In this document: in pieces, positions 30,864-40,786 of the stretch
Layout of the letters: each line of letters begins with the position of its first letter
Position numbering within the stretch: position 1 is the stretch's first letter
Assembly (NCBI GenBank): GCA_018136815.1
Contig: CM030935.1
Span: forward strand, 6,653,092 to 6,717,091
Source: Isochrysis galbana
Lineage: Eukaryota; Haptophyta; Isochrysidales; Isochrysidaceae
DNA length: 64,000 nucleotides
Direction: 5' to 3'
Program-made: the position numbers and the translations under genes
The notes under the pieces: generated by a model
Seen by the model: the letters and a program-made list of their open reading frames with translations, nothing else
Told to the model about the DNA's origin: nothing
The model's database searches: none

Positions 30864-32185
30864 TGTCGAGTCGAGCGCTACCGGAGGGCTCTGAGCCACT
30901 CCGTCGCGAGCGGCACCGGCGGCTAGCGCGGCGCTTTGTCCCTCCTCCCCACCGGGAGTCGGGTGAATGAAATTCTGGACTGGGTCGGGCAACCCCATTC
31001 GGGTGTATGGACAGGGAACGAACGGCGAACGAAGGACTGTGGGGCGGCGAGGCGCTCCTAGCGGCCCTAGTGTGTTGGGCTTTAAGAGATTGTTAGACCT
31101 ACAAAGAACTCTTCCCTCAGGGAGGGAGCCTAGGCTGCTTGAGTGCAGCGACGCAGCGAACAACGACGGACAAAGAGCCTGAGAACAACAGGATACACCG
31201 ACTCACGAACACACCGGAATCATTCACCCAAACAAAGCAAATTATCAAGCAACCGCGACCCCAAATCACCGATAACTCAAACACGTCGCGAGAGACGGAG
31301 AGAGAGAGCGAGAGAGAGAGAGACTCCGCAGCGACGGCCGGAGCGTGTCTCCGTTGTAACTTCCCACGTAGCGGAGAGTCCGAAGGGGAGCGTCATGTCG
31401 CGCGACCACGGCGATCACTTTGGATACAGATCGCAACGAGATGTCTTCACGACCGAATAAATCTTGCCGTTGAGCGTGAACCTTCTAGACGCTTCTAACG
31501 AACAACCCTGAGTAGCAACCAAGGGGAAGAAACACCAAAGGGGCCAAGGCTTGCATGTAACTTGCATCAAGGGGAAAGATTCCCTCACCTAGGAAGCGAA
31601 CCTACACCGATCTCCAAGGGGAGATGGCAAATTAAACCTCAAATCTCGAGCGGCTAGAGCAACCGACTCGCTCGCCAAACACCTTGACCGAGAAGAAAGA
31701 AGCAAGGACCTACAAGCCAAGGGTAGCGGACCTAGGGAATGTGAGAGGAAGTTTCCGAACGCCAACGCGAACGCCAAACGCGGGAAGGCAACGAAACCCT
31801 AACCAGGCCAAGCAGAACCTATGAAGAACAGGCCTGGACGACAACGAAAGTCAGCAGGTCCCAAGAAAGAACCGGAACCCAACAAGAAACGACAAGCCTT
31901 GCAAGAAGCTAAACAAGCCTTCACAAGGTAACCTGAGAGCCTGAGACAAGCGCGCAGCGAGTGACAGGCGACCTGGCTCCTTTGGGTCAAGATTACCCGA
32001 AAGGAGGAAACCTGGAATCTAGACCTGACAAACAGGCTAGAAGGAACGAAACGAGAACTCGAATTCTAGATCGCTAGGGACGAACCCTACCAACCTAGGT
32101 ATGCCTGAGCTTCACCGTGTGGCCGCACGGCGAAGGACCTGGAATCAAGAGCCTGGAAATCGCATCATCTGGGATGAATGCGACA
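30864..32185 (-). repeat. 3' LTR (minus-strand element)
   Basis: The 1,322-bp LTR is repeated at 40487-41808 (offset 9,623 bp). It includes a GA microsatellite near 31,300. It also carries the first 100 codons of gag, which here run out of the LTR into the target duplication and stop after two codons (DY, stop). Confidence 0.95.
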
Positions 32186-32191
32186 CCCCCC
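32186..32191 (-). promoter_or_regulatory. polypurine tract next to 3' LTR
   Basis: On the minus strand GTCGGGGGG ends immediately before the 3' LTR's TGTCG. This is the usual place for the plus-strand primer of reverse transcription. It is short (G6), as in several gypsy elements. Confidence 0.6.
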
Positions 32192-32572
32192 GACTAAGAT
32201 CGAGACGTCTCCCGATGTCGAGCGGTGAACCTGGAAACAGAGACCTGGAAACTGGAACCTGAGCTGACCAGAGGTCAGAATCGGAACAAGAAGCAACGGA
32301 ACATAGCGAGCGAAACGTGGAGACAAGAACACCCTTTGGATCCAAAGCGAGCACGAAATCGGCGGCTTAACGCGGCGGCCTCTTTCGTACGCACTGCCCC
32401 ACCCACTTCTCCCTTTTACAGGAGCTTTGCTCGGGTGTTGCGCCGGGTGTAGAGCGCAGGCAGCACGCGTTCATCACCTCCATGATTCGCTCGGACGGAA
32501 ACTTGAACTCGGAGCCCTAGCCGAGGCGTGGGGCTAGCCTAGAGGGACGGGTCCCTTACCCAAGACATGGGA

Positions 32573-35500
32573 TCAACGAGAATGGAGCCTGGATCGAGTG
32601 CGCGACGACGGCGCATCGAGAACGGGAGGAAGAGGAGTATCCCTGGCCGACGAAGAAGTTGCTTCCGGGGACTCAACATCTTCTGGACAAGTCTCTTCGA
32701 CGGAGCGATCATAATCATCAAGCAAATCAGAACAACGACGGAGCAACTCGGAACGAGGCTCCCAGGTGGCTTCTCGAATAGAATAGCCACGCCACTTCAC
32801 GAGGTACTCGATAGAACCGCCATGGCTACGACGATCGAGCAACTTTTCAACGATGTACTCGTCGTCAGCCAGCGGCTCTTCATCAACGAAAGTATGATAC
32901 GGCCGGAGGTTCGAGATATGCACCTCCTCCTTGACTAACCCTAGCCGGTGAAGCATTTGCTCGAACGAAGCTTGTGCCCTGGCCTCTTCGGAAGGACCCA
33001 CGCCCGTTGACCAGATGCCCACATCATCGAGGTAAGGCATGCAGATCTCCCACGCTAGCGCACCGAGAACGATGTCCATCAAGCGGCACATGTAGGAGGG
33101 ACCTGATTGGATGCCGAACGGTAGAAAGTTGAACTCGTATTTGCCGCGGTGGGTAGTGAAAGCGGTGATATGTTTGTGCGACTCTTTGATCGGGATGCCC
33201 CAAAAGCCAGAGGCTAAATCGAGAGTACATAAAAAGAGAGAACTGAGCGGCCCTTGGCCGGACGCTAGCCTATCAATAGCCTCTACAATGAGGGGTAGAG
33301 GGCTATCCTCGACGCGTAGCTTGGCGTTCGTGTCGCGGTAGTCCACGCAGAATCGAACGGAGCCATCTTTCTTGCTGACCAGGACTACTCGGGAAGCCCA
33401 AGCCGAATTTGACTTGCGAATAATGCCGGCGGCTTCCATCTTGGCTACCTCCTCTTCTATGATGAGCTCGCCTGCGCGGCCCACTCTAGACGGAGCATGC
33501 CGGTGAGGAACAGCACCGGGGTTGAGTGGCAACTCCACCTCGAGAACATGCGTATGGTTTGGAGCCCCCGGGTGCAACGCGAAAGCTTTGATGCGCCGGG
33601 CCAAGAGTTGGCGTACTTCTTCTCGTTGATCGTCGGAAAGAAGCCGGTCTGGATCGATGGTGGCTGAGTCGAGTAGGGCTCGTTGCTCCTCGCTCAGCGC
33701 GGTGACAGGGTCACCATCCCCCTCGCTTCCAGTCGGAGTCCAGCCCCGGTGCAACTTGAAACGCACCTGGAGCGAAGCTATCGGATGCAGAGACGGCAGG
33801 GTCAGCGCATTGACCCCGGTGTGGACGATCGTCACCGCGATGCGGTGATCGTCCGTGGGCGTGACCACCGTGGGCATTACGAGAGGAGACGAATCGAGAG
33901 CCTCGCGATTTGGTAGGCGGTCGACCAGCATCGCGCAGTCCGAATGATCTCGGAGAGCTAGCGGAACCCTGACCCAGATGGTTGCGCGGTGGAAGGCAGG
34001 AATCGTCACCGCTTGCTCCGTGTAGAGAAGGTATTCGGACGAGGTAGACGCCGGAGCTTTGGCCGCAAACTCGTCGGCAGACTCAAAGAGAGGTGTATAG
34101 AGTGGCTGCCTAGCATCAGCAGCAGCCTCACCCTCCGATCCGGCCGGGATCTCTCGTGTTCCCGTCGACCTCTCCAGAAAGTCGACAGTCAGCGGCTGAC
34201 CGGGTGACATCGAGATAGCTCCGACGAAGCCGGAGTCCGCGACTGGGGGCGGCGCCGTGGAAACTCTGACTACACATTCGGAAAGGACTCTTGAAGAGTC
34301 TTCTGAATCGCCAGAGGCCGGACGGAGGCGGAGGCTTCCTTCCGAGCTCGCGGCGTCGAGAGAAATGGTAGCGGAGTGGGCGGCCAAAAAATCGTTCCCG
34401 AGCAGAAGCATCGCGTTTCCTTCGATGACCGCGAACGAATGACGGAAGAGGCGACCGGACAAGGAGAAGACGAGGCTAGCCCGGCCCCTAGTGATGAGAG
34501 GAAGGCCGTCCGGCCCATGTAGGTTGGGGACGGTAGCGTCCGATACGCGTTCGACGCAAGCGTCTTCAGGTAGTCGATCGAGAAGAGCAGTGGTGATTAC
34601 TGACGGGCCCGCTCCAGTGTCAGCCAGGGTGCTGTTCACCGTGAGGGCAACGTCCGGGAGAACGAACCCTTGAGCTGCGCGGTCGCCATCGGCACGGCAG
34701 ACCACGAGATCGCGGACATAGAGGCAGTGACGAGGGTAGAGTGGCGGCGGAGTGTCCGCGATAGATTCTACTGGAAGCGAGGTTCCGGCTCCGGGTGACG
34801 GGGTGGTTGGATTGGAGGCTGGCCTGGACGGAGAAGATTCATCGACGTGGGGCACTCGCTCGATAGCGGCGGCTACCGTCTGCGGCACGAATGGTATTGA
34901 AGAGTATGGGGATGCCTTTGCTGAATTAGAGGGGTTAGGCACGCCATCATAGCCTAGCCCTCGACGGTCCGTCGGATGCCGAGGTTGATCCATTTGGCGT
35001 GACCATTCCTTCTCCAGGGACTTTTGCAAGGCTGTCTTCGGAAGCTTCGACAACTCGGAAAAACCAGCCGCACTGAGGCCCCTAGCGGCAGCCCCATCGC
35101 CACACAATGCCTGTGGAGTACCTTCTCCGTCGGCGGCGTCGGAGGGCTTGGTCTCGAGGGCCTGCATGCTCCGGTGTTCTGGAGTCTCGGGCGTATCATC
35201 TTCTCCCGAGTCCAGCCCAACATCCCCGTTTTCAAGTGGCCTTTCGGCTACGACCGAACCGGTCGGTTCGGCCACTCCTTCGTCGCCAGCCGTGAAGGAG
35301 GCGCTCGGAGATAGTGCATTGATGCCTTGAGAGCCCAGTCGAGACAAGATGGAAGGTTCCGACGGCTCCGCAGCTGCCGCTTGCTCAGCGATTTCTTGGG
35401 CGATGGAAGGCGTGACATCCTGCCACCGATGGACCCCCGAAATTACATCACGATCGAAGACCTGCCACTTGCTGCGGCGCTTCTTCACCGTGTTTGGAGG

Positions 35501-37903
35501 GCCTGGCGTTGTAGAGCGGTCCCTTATGGGCCACTCCCACGGCGTGAAGCGGTCTCCTTTCGCCTCGGTCCCGTCTTGCGATACGATAGTTTCCGAGTCC
35601 TCCTGATGAAGCAGGCGAGACGCATCGGCAACGGGGCCTACGTCCGGGATCACGACAACCGAATCAGACACTAGCGAACCGCTGGGAGGCGTGAGGTGAG
35701 AGCTAGAAGCTGCTTCGCCTCTCCCCTCCATGAAGCGAGCCAGAGCCGTCCTCGGCTCAGCCAGTTCGAAGCCGGTCGAGCAGAGCGAAGGGCGTTCTCT
35801 CAAGCTGGCAGCAGCTTGGGAAATTGCCCAGTCCACCGTGAAGTCGAGCGAACGCGACGCCTTGGCTTCGCGCGCATAACGGCGCAAGACCGGCATCCAC
35901 TGGGCCGCCATTGCACCGGCAATGCCCACATAGGTGCGGCTGCGAAGGGCGCCACGGTGGGGCGACGGCGATAGATCCGCCATCGCGGATAGACGTCCCT
36001 CGACAATCTTCGAAGGCTGCAGGGGCGGGAGTGAAGCCGTCAGGTACAGGCCAGTTGCTTTTTGATGGCCCGTGCCGTGCTGCCACGGCTGCACAAACTG
36101 CCGCGGTCGCAACCCCCCGACTAAGGCGGAGGCTTCCGCGTGCATTCGAGGATTTTCGACGGCAACGAAAGGCGCGTTGGCGCTTGCCATGGCGAGGAAG
36201 ACTCTAGCGGCGGATTCGAGAGCCTGGCGTCGTCCCGGCTCCCGATCGAGCCACTGGCAACTCACCGCCGACAAATACGTGCACGGCGGATGCGCGACCA
36301 CGAGGTCCCAACCGAGGTTTTGAATGTGAAGAGCATCTCCGCAGAAGTGGGGAATGTAGTCGATCTCCGACGGTCGTAGATCGCACGTCGCGACGTGCGC
36401 TCCGGCGAGTAGGAACATCGAAGACACGACCCCGCTAGCTTCACCGACGACTAGAACGCGGGGTGGAGGAATCCCCTCGGCCGCGTCGAACGTCACGGCG
36501 TCGTGGATCGCCGCTAACTCAGCGCAAAGCTCGTCAAAATGCGTCGGCAGTACGGCAGAGGGTGATGAATGAGTGCTCGCGTGCGGCCGCCGCAAGGCTA
36601 GAGCAGCTTCGGCGAGATGGCGGGGCAAGATGACGGAGGAACCGCTAGCCCGGGCACGGGAGGCGGCTAACATTTGGAGCTCGCGCGTAGGGGCGCGGGC
36701 AGCTTCAGTAGACTTGGCGGCCGAGGAACAACCAACCACGGCGATCCGGTGGATGGCCTCGGCAGTAGAATTCAGGGGGAGGGGGTCGTCGCCCTGAAGT
36801 TTCGGTGGGCTAGACCTGAAGGGGGTTGGCTCCGGCGGGCGATCCCTGGAACAGGGATCCTCCGGAGAGCCGAGAGAAAGAGGAGACGCCGGCGTCCGTG
36901 TGGGGCGCGACGAGAGATCGTAATCGACGGCCCCTGCGTCTCCCGAGTCTGGGGTGGCCACGGCGTGAGCGCGGAAAGCCGCAGCTCCCTTGGAACCTTC
37001 ATCTTCATTGACTCCGGAAGCCGACCCTTCCGGGTCGGGAACCAGGTCAGAAACGAGAACAGGTGCAACTTCGAGACGAGAGAATGAACACGATGACGGA
37101 GAAATATAACGAACCGGGGAGAGAGGTGAGGAGGAGGCACAAGTCTCCGCCTCCACTGCACGAGAACCTACGGTAGACAACGACAATTCGTCCGCAGAGC
37201 GGCTCCGGCTATGGCCCTTGGGAGAGAGGTCTCCAGTGGGGTCCCGAAGAGCAGAAACAGGTAAAGCAGCAACAACGTTTTCGGACGCGGCAGCGGCCAC
37301 GTCGGACCTATCCATAGAACCTAGAGCAGAAGATGATACCGAGTCGACAGCCCTCGAGGGCTTTACAACTGACTGTTTACGAAACGAAGAGACCGAAGAC
37401 GCGTCGGATCCACCTAGCCCACCCCCTTGGGCAGGGCCGTCGGGGGATGAATCCAGGGATGAAGATGCGTCGAAAGACCTAGGAGAATTAGAAGAAACCG
37501 AAGACAGCATAGTATCCGTAGAAATAGATTCCAAGAGGGGCAGCGAGCGAGAATCGGCCCCTAACATCCTAATAGCGTGCGGAGTAATAGAAGAACTTGT
37601 AGACGTACACGAATTTCGGAGAGTCGGGTCGCGACTATCTCCGGGGCAAACCTGTTTCCAGGAGCCCGGGTCAAGTGTCGACTCCGGCTTCCGAGATAGC
37701 CGTTCGGCGGGGGCTTCAGCCGGCGAGGCGGCTCCCACCGTCGAGGACTGAATAGAGCTAGAGACAGGGGGAGAATCGCCGCGTCGACAGCTCTTCTCCC
37801 CAAGCGGCGTAGGGATCGGATCGGGATGGTGGTGGTGGCGTTCAGGCCCACCGCCCGCGATGTTCTCCGCCAGGGTTTGAAGGACGGGGACCCCGCCGGA
37901 CCC
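32573..37903 (-). CDS. pol: Pol polyprotein: methyltransferase-like, protease and RT palm fused to chromodomain
   Basis: The frame continues from gag after UAG; the first start-like codon is a GTG at 37738, and residues below are counted from it. Residues about 1-400 are Ser/Pro-rich. Residues about 424-613 are a cytosine-C5-methyltransferase-like domain: VVGEASG (Gly432), HPPCT (Cys486 as possible nucleophile), AVENPRM (528-532), then GHQKATGLYL and RSRTYVGIAGAMAAQW. Retropepsin: DTGAG (Asp1040) and LLGNDFL. RT: KMEAAGIIRKSNSAWASRVV, RFCVDYRDTNAKL, LDLASGFWGI, FLPFGIQSGPS, catalytic YLDD (1569-1572). Soon after, sequence jumps to the end of the integrase module (KEEVHISNLRPY) and a chromodomain (EYIVEKLLD, YLVKWRGY, ATWEP). 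RNase H and the integrase core are absent, so the element is non-autonomous for integration. Confidence 0.88.
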   Translation of the reverse strand, partial: GSGGVPVLQTLAENIAGGGPERHHHHPDPIPTPLGEKSCRRGDSPPVSSSIQSSTVGAASPAEAPAERLSRKPESTLDPGSWKQVCPGDSRDPTLRNSCTSTSSSITPHAIRMLGADSRSLPLLESISTDTMLSSVSSNSPRSFDASSSLDSSPDGPAQGGGLGGSDASSVSSFRKQSVVKPSRAVDSVSSSALGSMDRSDVAAAASENVVAALPVSALRDPTGDLSPKGHSRSRSADELSLSTVGSRAVEAETCASSSPLSPVRYISPSSCSFSRLEVAPVLVSDLVPDPEGSASGVNEDEGSKGAAAFRAHAVATPDSGDAGAVDYDLSSRPTRTPASPLSLGSPEDPCSRDRPPEPTPFRSSPPKLQGDDPLPLNSTAEAIHRIAVVGCSSAAKSTEAARAPTRELQMLAASRARASGSSVILPRHLAEAALALRRPHASTHSSPSAVLPTHFDELCAELAAIHDAVTFDAAEGIPPPRVLVVGEASGVVSSMFLLAGAHVATCDLRPSEIDYIPHFCGDALHIQNLGWDLVVAHPPCTYLSAVSCQWLDREPGRRQALESAARVFLAMASANAPFVAVENPRMHAEASALVGGLRPRQFVQPWQHGTGHQKATGLYLTASLPPLQPSKIVEGRLSAMADLSPSPHRGALRSRTYVGIAGAMAAQWMPVLRRYAREAKASRSLDFTVDWAISQAAASLRERPSLCSTGFELAEPRTALARFMEGRGEAASSSHLTPPSGSLVSDSVVVIPDVGPVADASRLLHQEDSETIVSQDGTEAKGDRFTPWEWPIRDRSTTPGPPNTVKKRRSKWQVFDRDVISGVHRWQDVTPSIAQEIAEQAAAAEPSEPSILSRLGSQGINALSPSASFTAGDEGVAEPTGSVVAERPLENGDVGLDSGEDDTPETPEHRSMQALETKPSDAADGEGTPQALCGDGAAARGLSAAGFSELSKLPKTALQKSLEKEWSRQMDQPRHPTDRRGLGYDGVPNPSNSAKASPYSSIPFVPQTVAAAIERVPHVDESSPSRPASNPTTPSPGAGTSLPVESIADTPPPLYPRHCLYVRDLVVCRADGDRAAQGFVLPDVALTVNSTLADTGAGPSVITTALLDRLPEDACVERVSDATVPNLHGPDGLPLITRGRASLVFSLSGRLFRHSFAVIEGNAMLLLGNDFLAAHSATISLDAASSEGSLRLRPASGDSEDSSRVLSECVVRVSTAPPPVADSGFVGAISMSPGQPLTVDFLERSTGTREIPAGSEGEAAADARQPLYTPLFESADEFAAKAPASTSSEYLLYTEQAVTIPAFHRATIWVRVPLALRDHSDCAMLVDRLPNREALDSSPLVMPTVVTPTDDHRIAVTIVHTGVNALTLPSLHPIASLQVRFKLHRGWTPTGSEGDGDPVTALSEEQRALLDSATIDPDRLLSDDQREEVRQLLARRIKAFALHPGAPNHTHVLEVELPLNPGAVPHRHAPSRVGRAGELIIEEEVAKMEAAGIIRKSNSAWASRVVLVSKKDGSVRFCVDYRDTNAKLRVEDSPLPLIVEAIDRLASGQGPLSSLFLCTLDLASGFWGIPIKESHKHITAFTTHRGKYEFNFLPFGIQSGPSYMCRLMDIVLGALAWEICMPYLDDVGIWSTGVGPSEEARAQASFEQMLHRLGLVKEEVHISNLRPYHTFVDEEPLADDEYIVEKLLDRRSHGGSIEYLVKWRGYSIREATWEPRSELLRRCSDLLDDYDRSVEETCPEDVESPEATSSSARDTPLPPVLDAPSSRTRSRLHSR

Positions 37904-40786
37904 CTACTGAGGCTTAACCCGGACCATCGAGCGAAGAAGCTTATGAATGTGCTCGTCCGATCCGCACTCTCCGCAGCCAGCCTCACACAGAAAGCGGATA
38001 TATGGCTGACAGATGACGGGGTTGTGAGCACCGTCTCCCGTGCCATATTTCCAGGCTTCGCTGGATGGAGTGCCAGGAGGAGCTTGAGGTCGGAAAGCGC
38101 AGAAGGCACAGCCGTTTTCGTTCGTCCATTCGGTGATTCCCCTATTGATATCGTCCGTTCGTGGAGTTTCCATTGAATTATCGGCCGGTCGGCACTTTGC
38201 TAGCGCCGCCGAGACCCTTGGGTGCTTGGCATAGCCTGCTACGGCCCAGAAGCGGGCTCGGGCCCGATTCCAAAGCTCGGGCGTCCACCGGGATACGCCC
38301 AAATCGGGCGGTAGCCCTTGGCCGTTCGCCGGCGGATCGCAGCGACGGCTGGGCGGCCGAGACGAGCCTCCCTTTCGACCCGGTGGATCGGTCAGTATAG
38401 CCGGCAACGGTGAGTTGGAGTGGTAACTTGCCGGCGGTGCAGCAGCCCGATAATCAGGCTTCGAAGCAGGCGAATGTCCCTGTCCGCGAAGAGCTTCCGC
38501 CACGGTAGCTTGGACGGCCGCCTGCACGGCGGCAACCATGTCCGTGGTCGAAGCGGTCTTCTGGGACGAGGAAGTCTCGTTCTTTGCCTCGCCTGAGGCT
38601 TTAGTGCGTACGCTAGCCACGGTTTGCTTCGTCGAGGGCCGGGATTGATGACGCTTCACCCGAGCCTGCTCGTAAGGGCTGAGGTACCGTTGGCAGAGGT
38701 TGACGCACGAGAGCGCCGACCGACCTAGCTCGTGGTTCTCTACGCGGAAACGAGTCTCCGCGAGCACCTCCGCAAATTTAATAGCATTATCGACGCCGCG
38801 CTGAGGATCAACCTTATCGTTCCGGATGATTTCTTCGAACCTCTGGTTGATCTCATGGGCCATGTTTGGATGATCCCACACGTTGGTGGAGTCAACCGCG
38901 GAATCGCCAAGCTTGCGGATGTAGGCGCGAACCAAATTCTTGCTGAGCTCACATAGATCAGCGCCAGCCTCGCGCTCCCTCATGCGGTCCCACTCCATCG
39001 ACGCCGAGTCTTTCGCGAAACCATCGGCCCCGTTTGCGAAGGTCCCGTCGCATTTGCGAAGAAGGACGTCAGCAGCGAGGACAGGATTGAGAGCGAGGGC
39101 GCGGTCCTCCACTAGATCGAGGAGGAAGGCGAAGATGCGAGAATTGCCGCTGGAATTGGCTCCGGCTGCCGCGAGGAGGGAGGTAAATATTTCGCGATGA
39201 TCGCAGCCGAGCGCTAGTGCCCGCTCCAACGGCTTGATGAGAGTTAGCCGAAATTCGTTCCAGGCTGTCGCCGCGGTTTGAACGTTATCGGAGGCGAGGG
39301 CCTTTGGGAAGCGGAGCTCCGAAAGCTCTTTGCCCATCCTGACCTGATGGTGAAGGGTTTGCTCGGCTGAGAAGCGGCTACGCACCCATTTGAGCAAGTG
39401 GTCCTCCTCCATGAAAATTCGGCAATGCCAAACGTTGCCCGCCAGGGAGAGGTTGCTCTTCAAAATGGTGTGGATGAGCTCGTGCTCGTCGGAGTCGCGG
39501 TAAAGGGCGGCCAGATCGCGTGAAGGCAGGGCGAGGAGATTTTTCCACTCGCTTACAACTGCCTCTCGCTCATCCATCCCCACCGCGAGGCAGGGGTCAC
39601 GAGGGTGGCGAAGTGGCACCATCGGGGTCGGGCCCCGGTAAGGGCTTTGGTCCTGGCGGCGGGATTCCGATTTAGAGGTCGGGTACGCCGACCGTGGAAC
39701 CCTAGAAGCCGGAGAGCTGTGGCCCTTTGGGTCTAGAGCAGGAGGCTCGCCCATGGGTGGTTCCCTCTGAACCGGCCTAGCAGAATCCGCAGCCGCCTCG
39801 GTCCGATCCATCGACGGACTTGAAGCGGGCTCTTGGCGGGCTTGGAGTAGCTGAGTCAGGGCTTTGAACCCTGCTTCAACTTGATCCCGGAGAAGCCCCT
39901 CCCTCGCCTCTGCCGCGGCAAGGGATGAGTGTAGGCGCTCCACAGCCCCTTTTAGGGTGTTGGTCTCCGCCTGAAGCCTTGCCATTTCCGCATCCTGACG
40001 CGCCGCGGCCGTCTCGATCGGGGTGATCTCTTGATCAAGGACCCCTTTTGATGACGGCGGGGCATAGTCCCGGTAGGCGGGGCTTCGGAAGCTGATCACC
40101 TCAGCTTCACCCACCTCAGACTCATCATCTCGAAGGTGAGGAGGCGGGTCAAATTGAATCAGAGGGAGGGGACCCTCCTCCACCTCATGGGCCAACTCAG
40201 CGACGCTGAAGTTGGCTTCATGCGGGAGAGGGTCATGCTCCACCATGGCCCGCTGTGATTGCACCCGGTGGGTGCCGAGGGCAGCGGACCAAGACTCGCC
40301 ATCCGCCACGAGCTGATCGGAGCCAGTCGTGGAGATAGCAGCCGGAGTGATGGGTGCCACTGGTGCAGCCTCAGAGGCCGTGGGATCACTCGGACATCCA
40401 ACGGGAACAGAAGCTGCAGCGGGCAGAGAAGGTTCCCTGAGAGGTTCCTCCTCTGCGGCCGAGGACGCGAGCTTAGATTTCGTGCTTGTCGAGTCGAGCG
40501 CTACCGGAGGGCTCTGAGCCACTCCGTCGCGAGCGGCACCGGCGGCTAGCGCGGCGCTTTGTCCCTCCTCCCCACCGGGAGTCGGGTGAATGAAATTCTG
40601 GACTGGGTCGGGCAACCCCATTCGGGTGTATGGACAGGGAACGAACGGCGAACGAAGGACTGTGGGGCGGCGAGGCGCTCCTAGCGGCCCTAGTGTGTTG
40701 GGCTTTAAGAGATTGTTAGACCTACAAAGAACTCTTCCCTCAGGGAGGGAGCCTAGGCTGCTTGAGTGCAGCGACGCAGCGAACAA
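37904..40786 (-). CDS. gag: Gag polyprotein of the gypsy element
   Basis: The product is 960 residues from ATG 40786 inside the 5' LTR to UAG at 37904-37906. The N-terminus (about 1-100) is encoded by the LTR. Residues about 255-312 form a strong coiled coil (AEMARLQAETNTLKGAVERL). A helical capsid-like region follows (about 400-680), then a basic Ser/Thr-rich linker. Near the C-terminus are Cys/His residues (CAFC; CQPYIRFLCEAGCGECGSDE with HIH after) in an arrangement unlike the usual CCHC knuckle, possibly an alternative zinc-binding module. Pol continues in the same frame after the single UAG. Its job is to assemble the particle and package element RNA. Confidence 0.8.
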   Translation of the reverse strand: MFAASLHSSSLGSLPEGRVLCRSNNLLKPNTLGPLGAPRRPTVLRSPFVPCPYTRMGLPDPVQNFIHPTPGGEEGQSAALAAGAARDGVAQSPPVALDSTSTKSKLASSAAEEEPLREPSLPAAASVPVGCPSDPTASEAAPVAPITPAAISTTGSDQLVADGESWSAALGTHRVQSQRAMVEHDPLPHEANFSVAELAHEVEEGPLPLIQFDPPPHLRDDESEVGEAEVISFRSPAYRDYAPPSSKGVLDQEITPIETAAARQDAEMARLQAETNTLKGAVERLHSSLAAAEAREGLLRDQVEAGFKALTQLLQARQEPASSPSMDRTEAAADSARPVQREPPMGEPPALDPKGHSSPASRVPRSAYPTSKSESRRQDQSPYRGPTPMVPLRHPRDPCLAVGMDEREAVVSEWKNLLALPSRDLAALYRDSDEHELIHTILKSNLSLAGNVWHCRIFMEEDHLLKWVRSRFSAEQTLHHQVRMGKELSELRFPKALASDNVQTAATAWNEFRLTLIKPLERALALGCDHREIFTSLLAAAGANSSGNSRIFAFLLDLVEDRALALNPVLAADVLLRKCDGTFANGADGFAKDSASMEWDRMREREAGADLCELSKNLVRAYIRKLGDSAVDSTNVWDHPNMAHEINQRFEEIIRNDKVDPQRGVDNAIKFAEVLAETRFRVENHELGRSALSCVNLCQRYLSPYEQARVKRHQSRPSTKQTVASVRTKASGEAKNETSSSQKTASTTDMVAAVQAAVQATVAEALRGQGHSPASKPDYRAAAPPASYHSNSPLPAILTDPPGRKGGSSRPPSRRCDPPANGQGLPPDLGVSRWTPELWNRARARFWAVAGYAKHPRVSAALAKCRPADNSMETPRTDDINRGITEWTNENGCAFCAFRPQAPPGTPSSEAWKYGTGDGAHNPVICQPYIRFLCEAGCGECGSDEHIHKLLRSMVRVKPQ

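Noticed and set aside
31139-31498. Small frames within the LTR (also at 40762-41121)
   Set aside because: Duplicated because the LTR is duplicated; they lie opposite or outside gag and encode low-complexity Arg/Glu/Ser.
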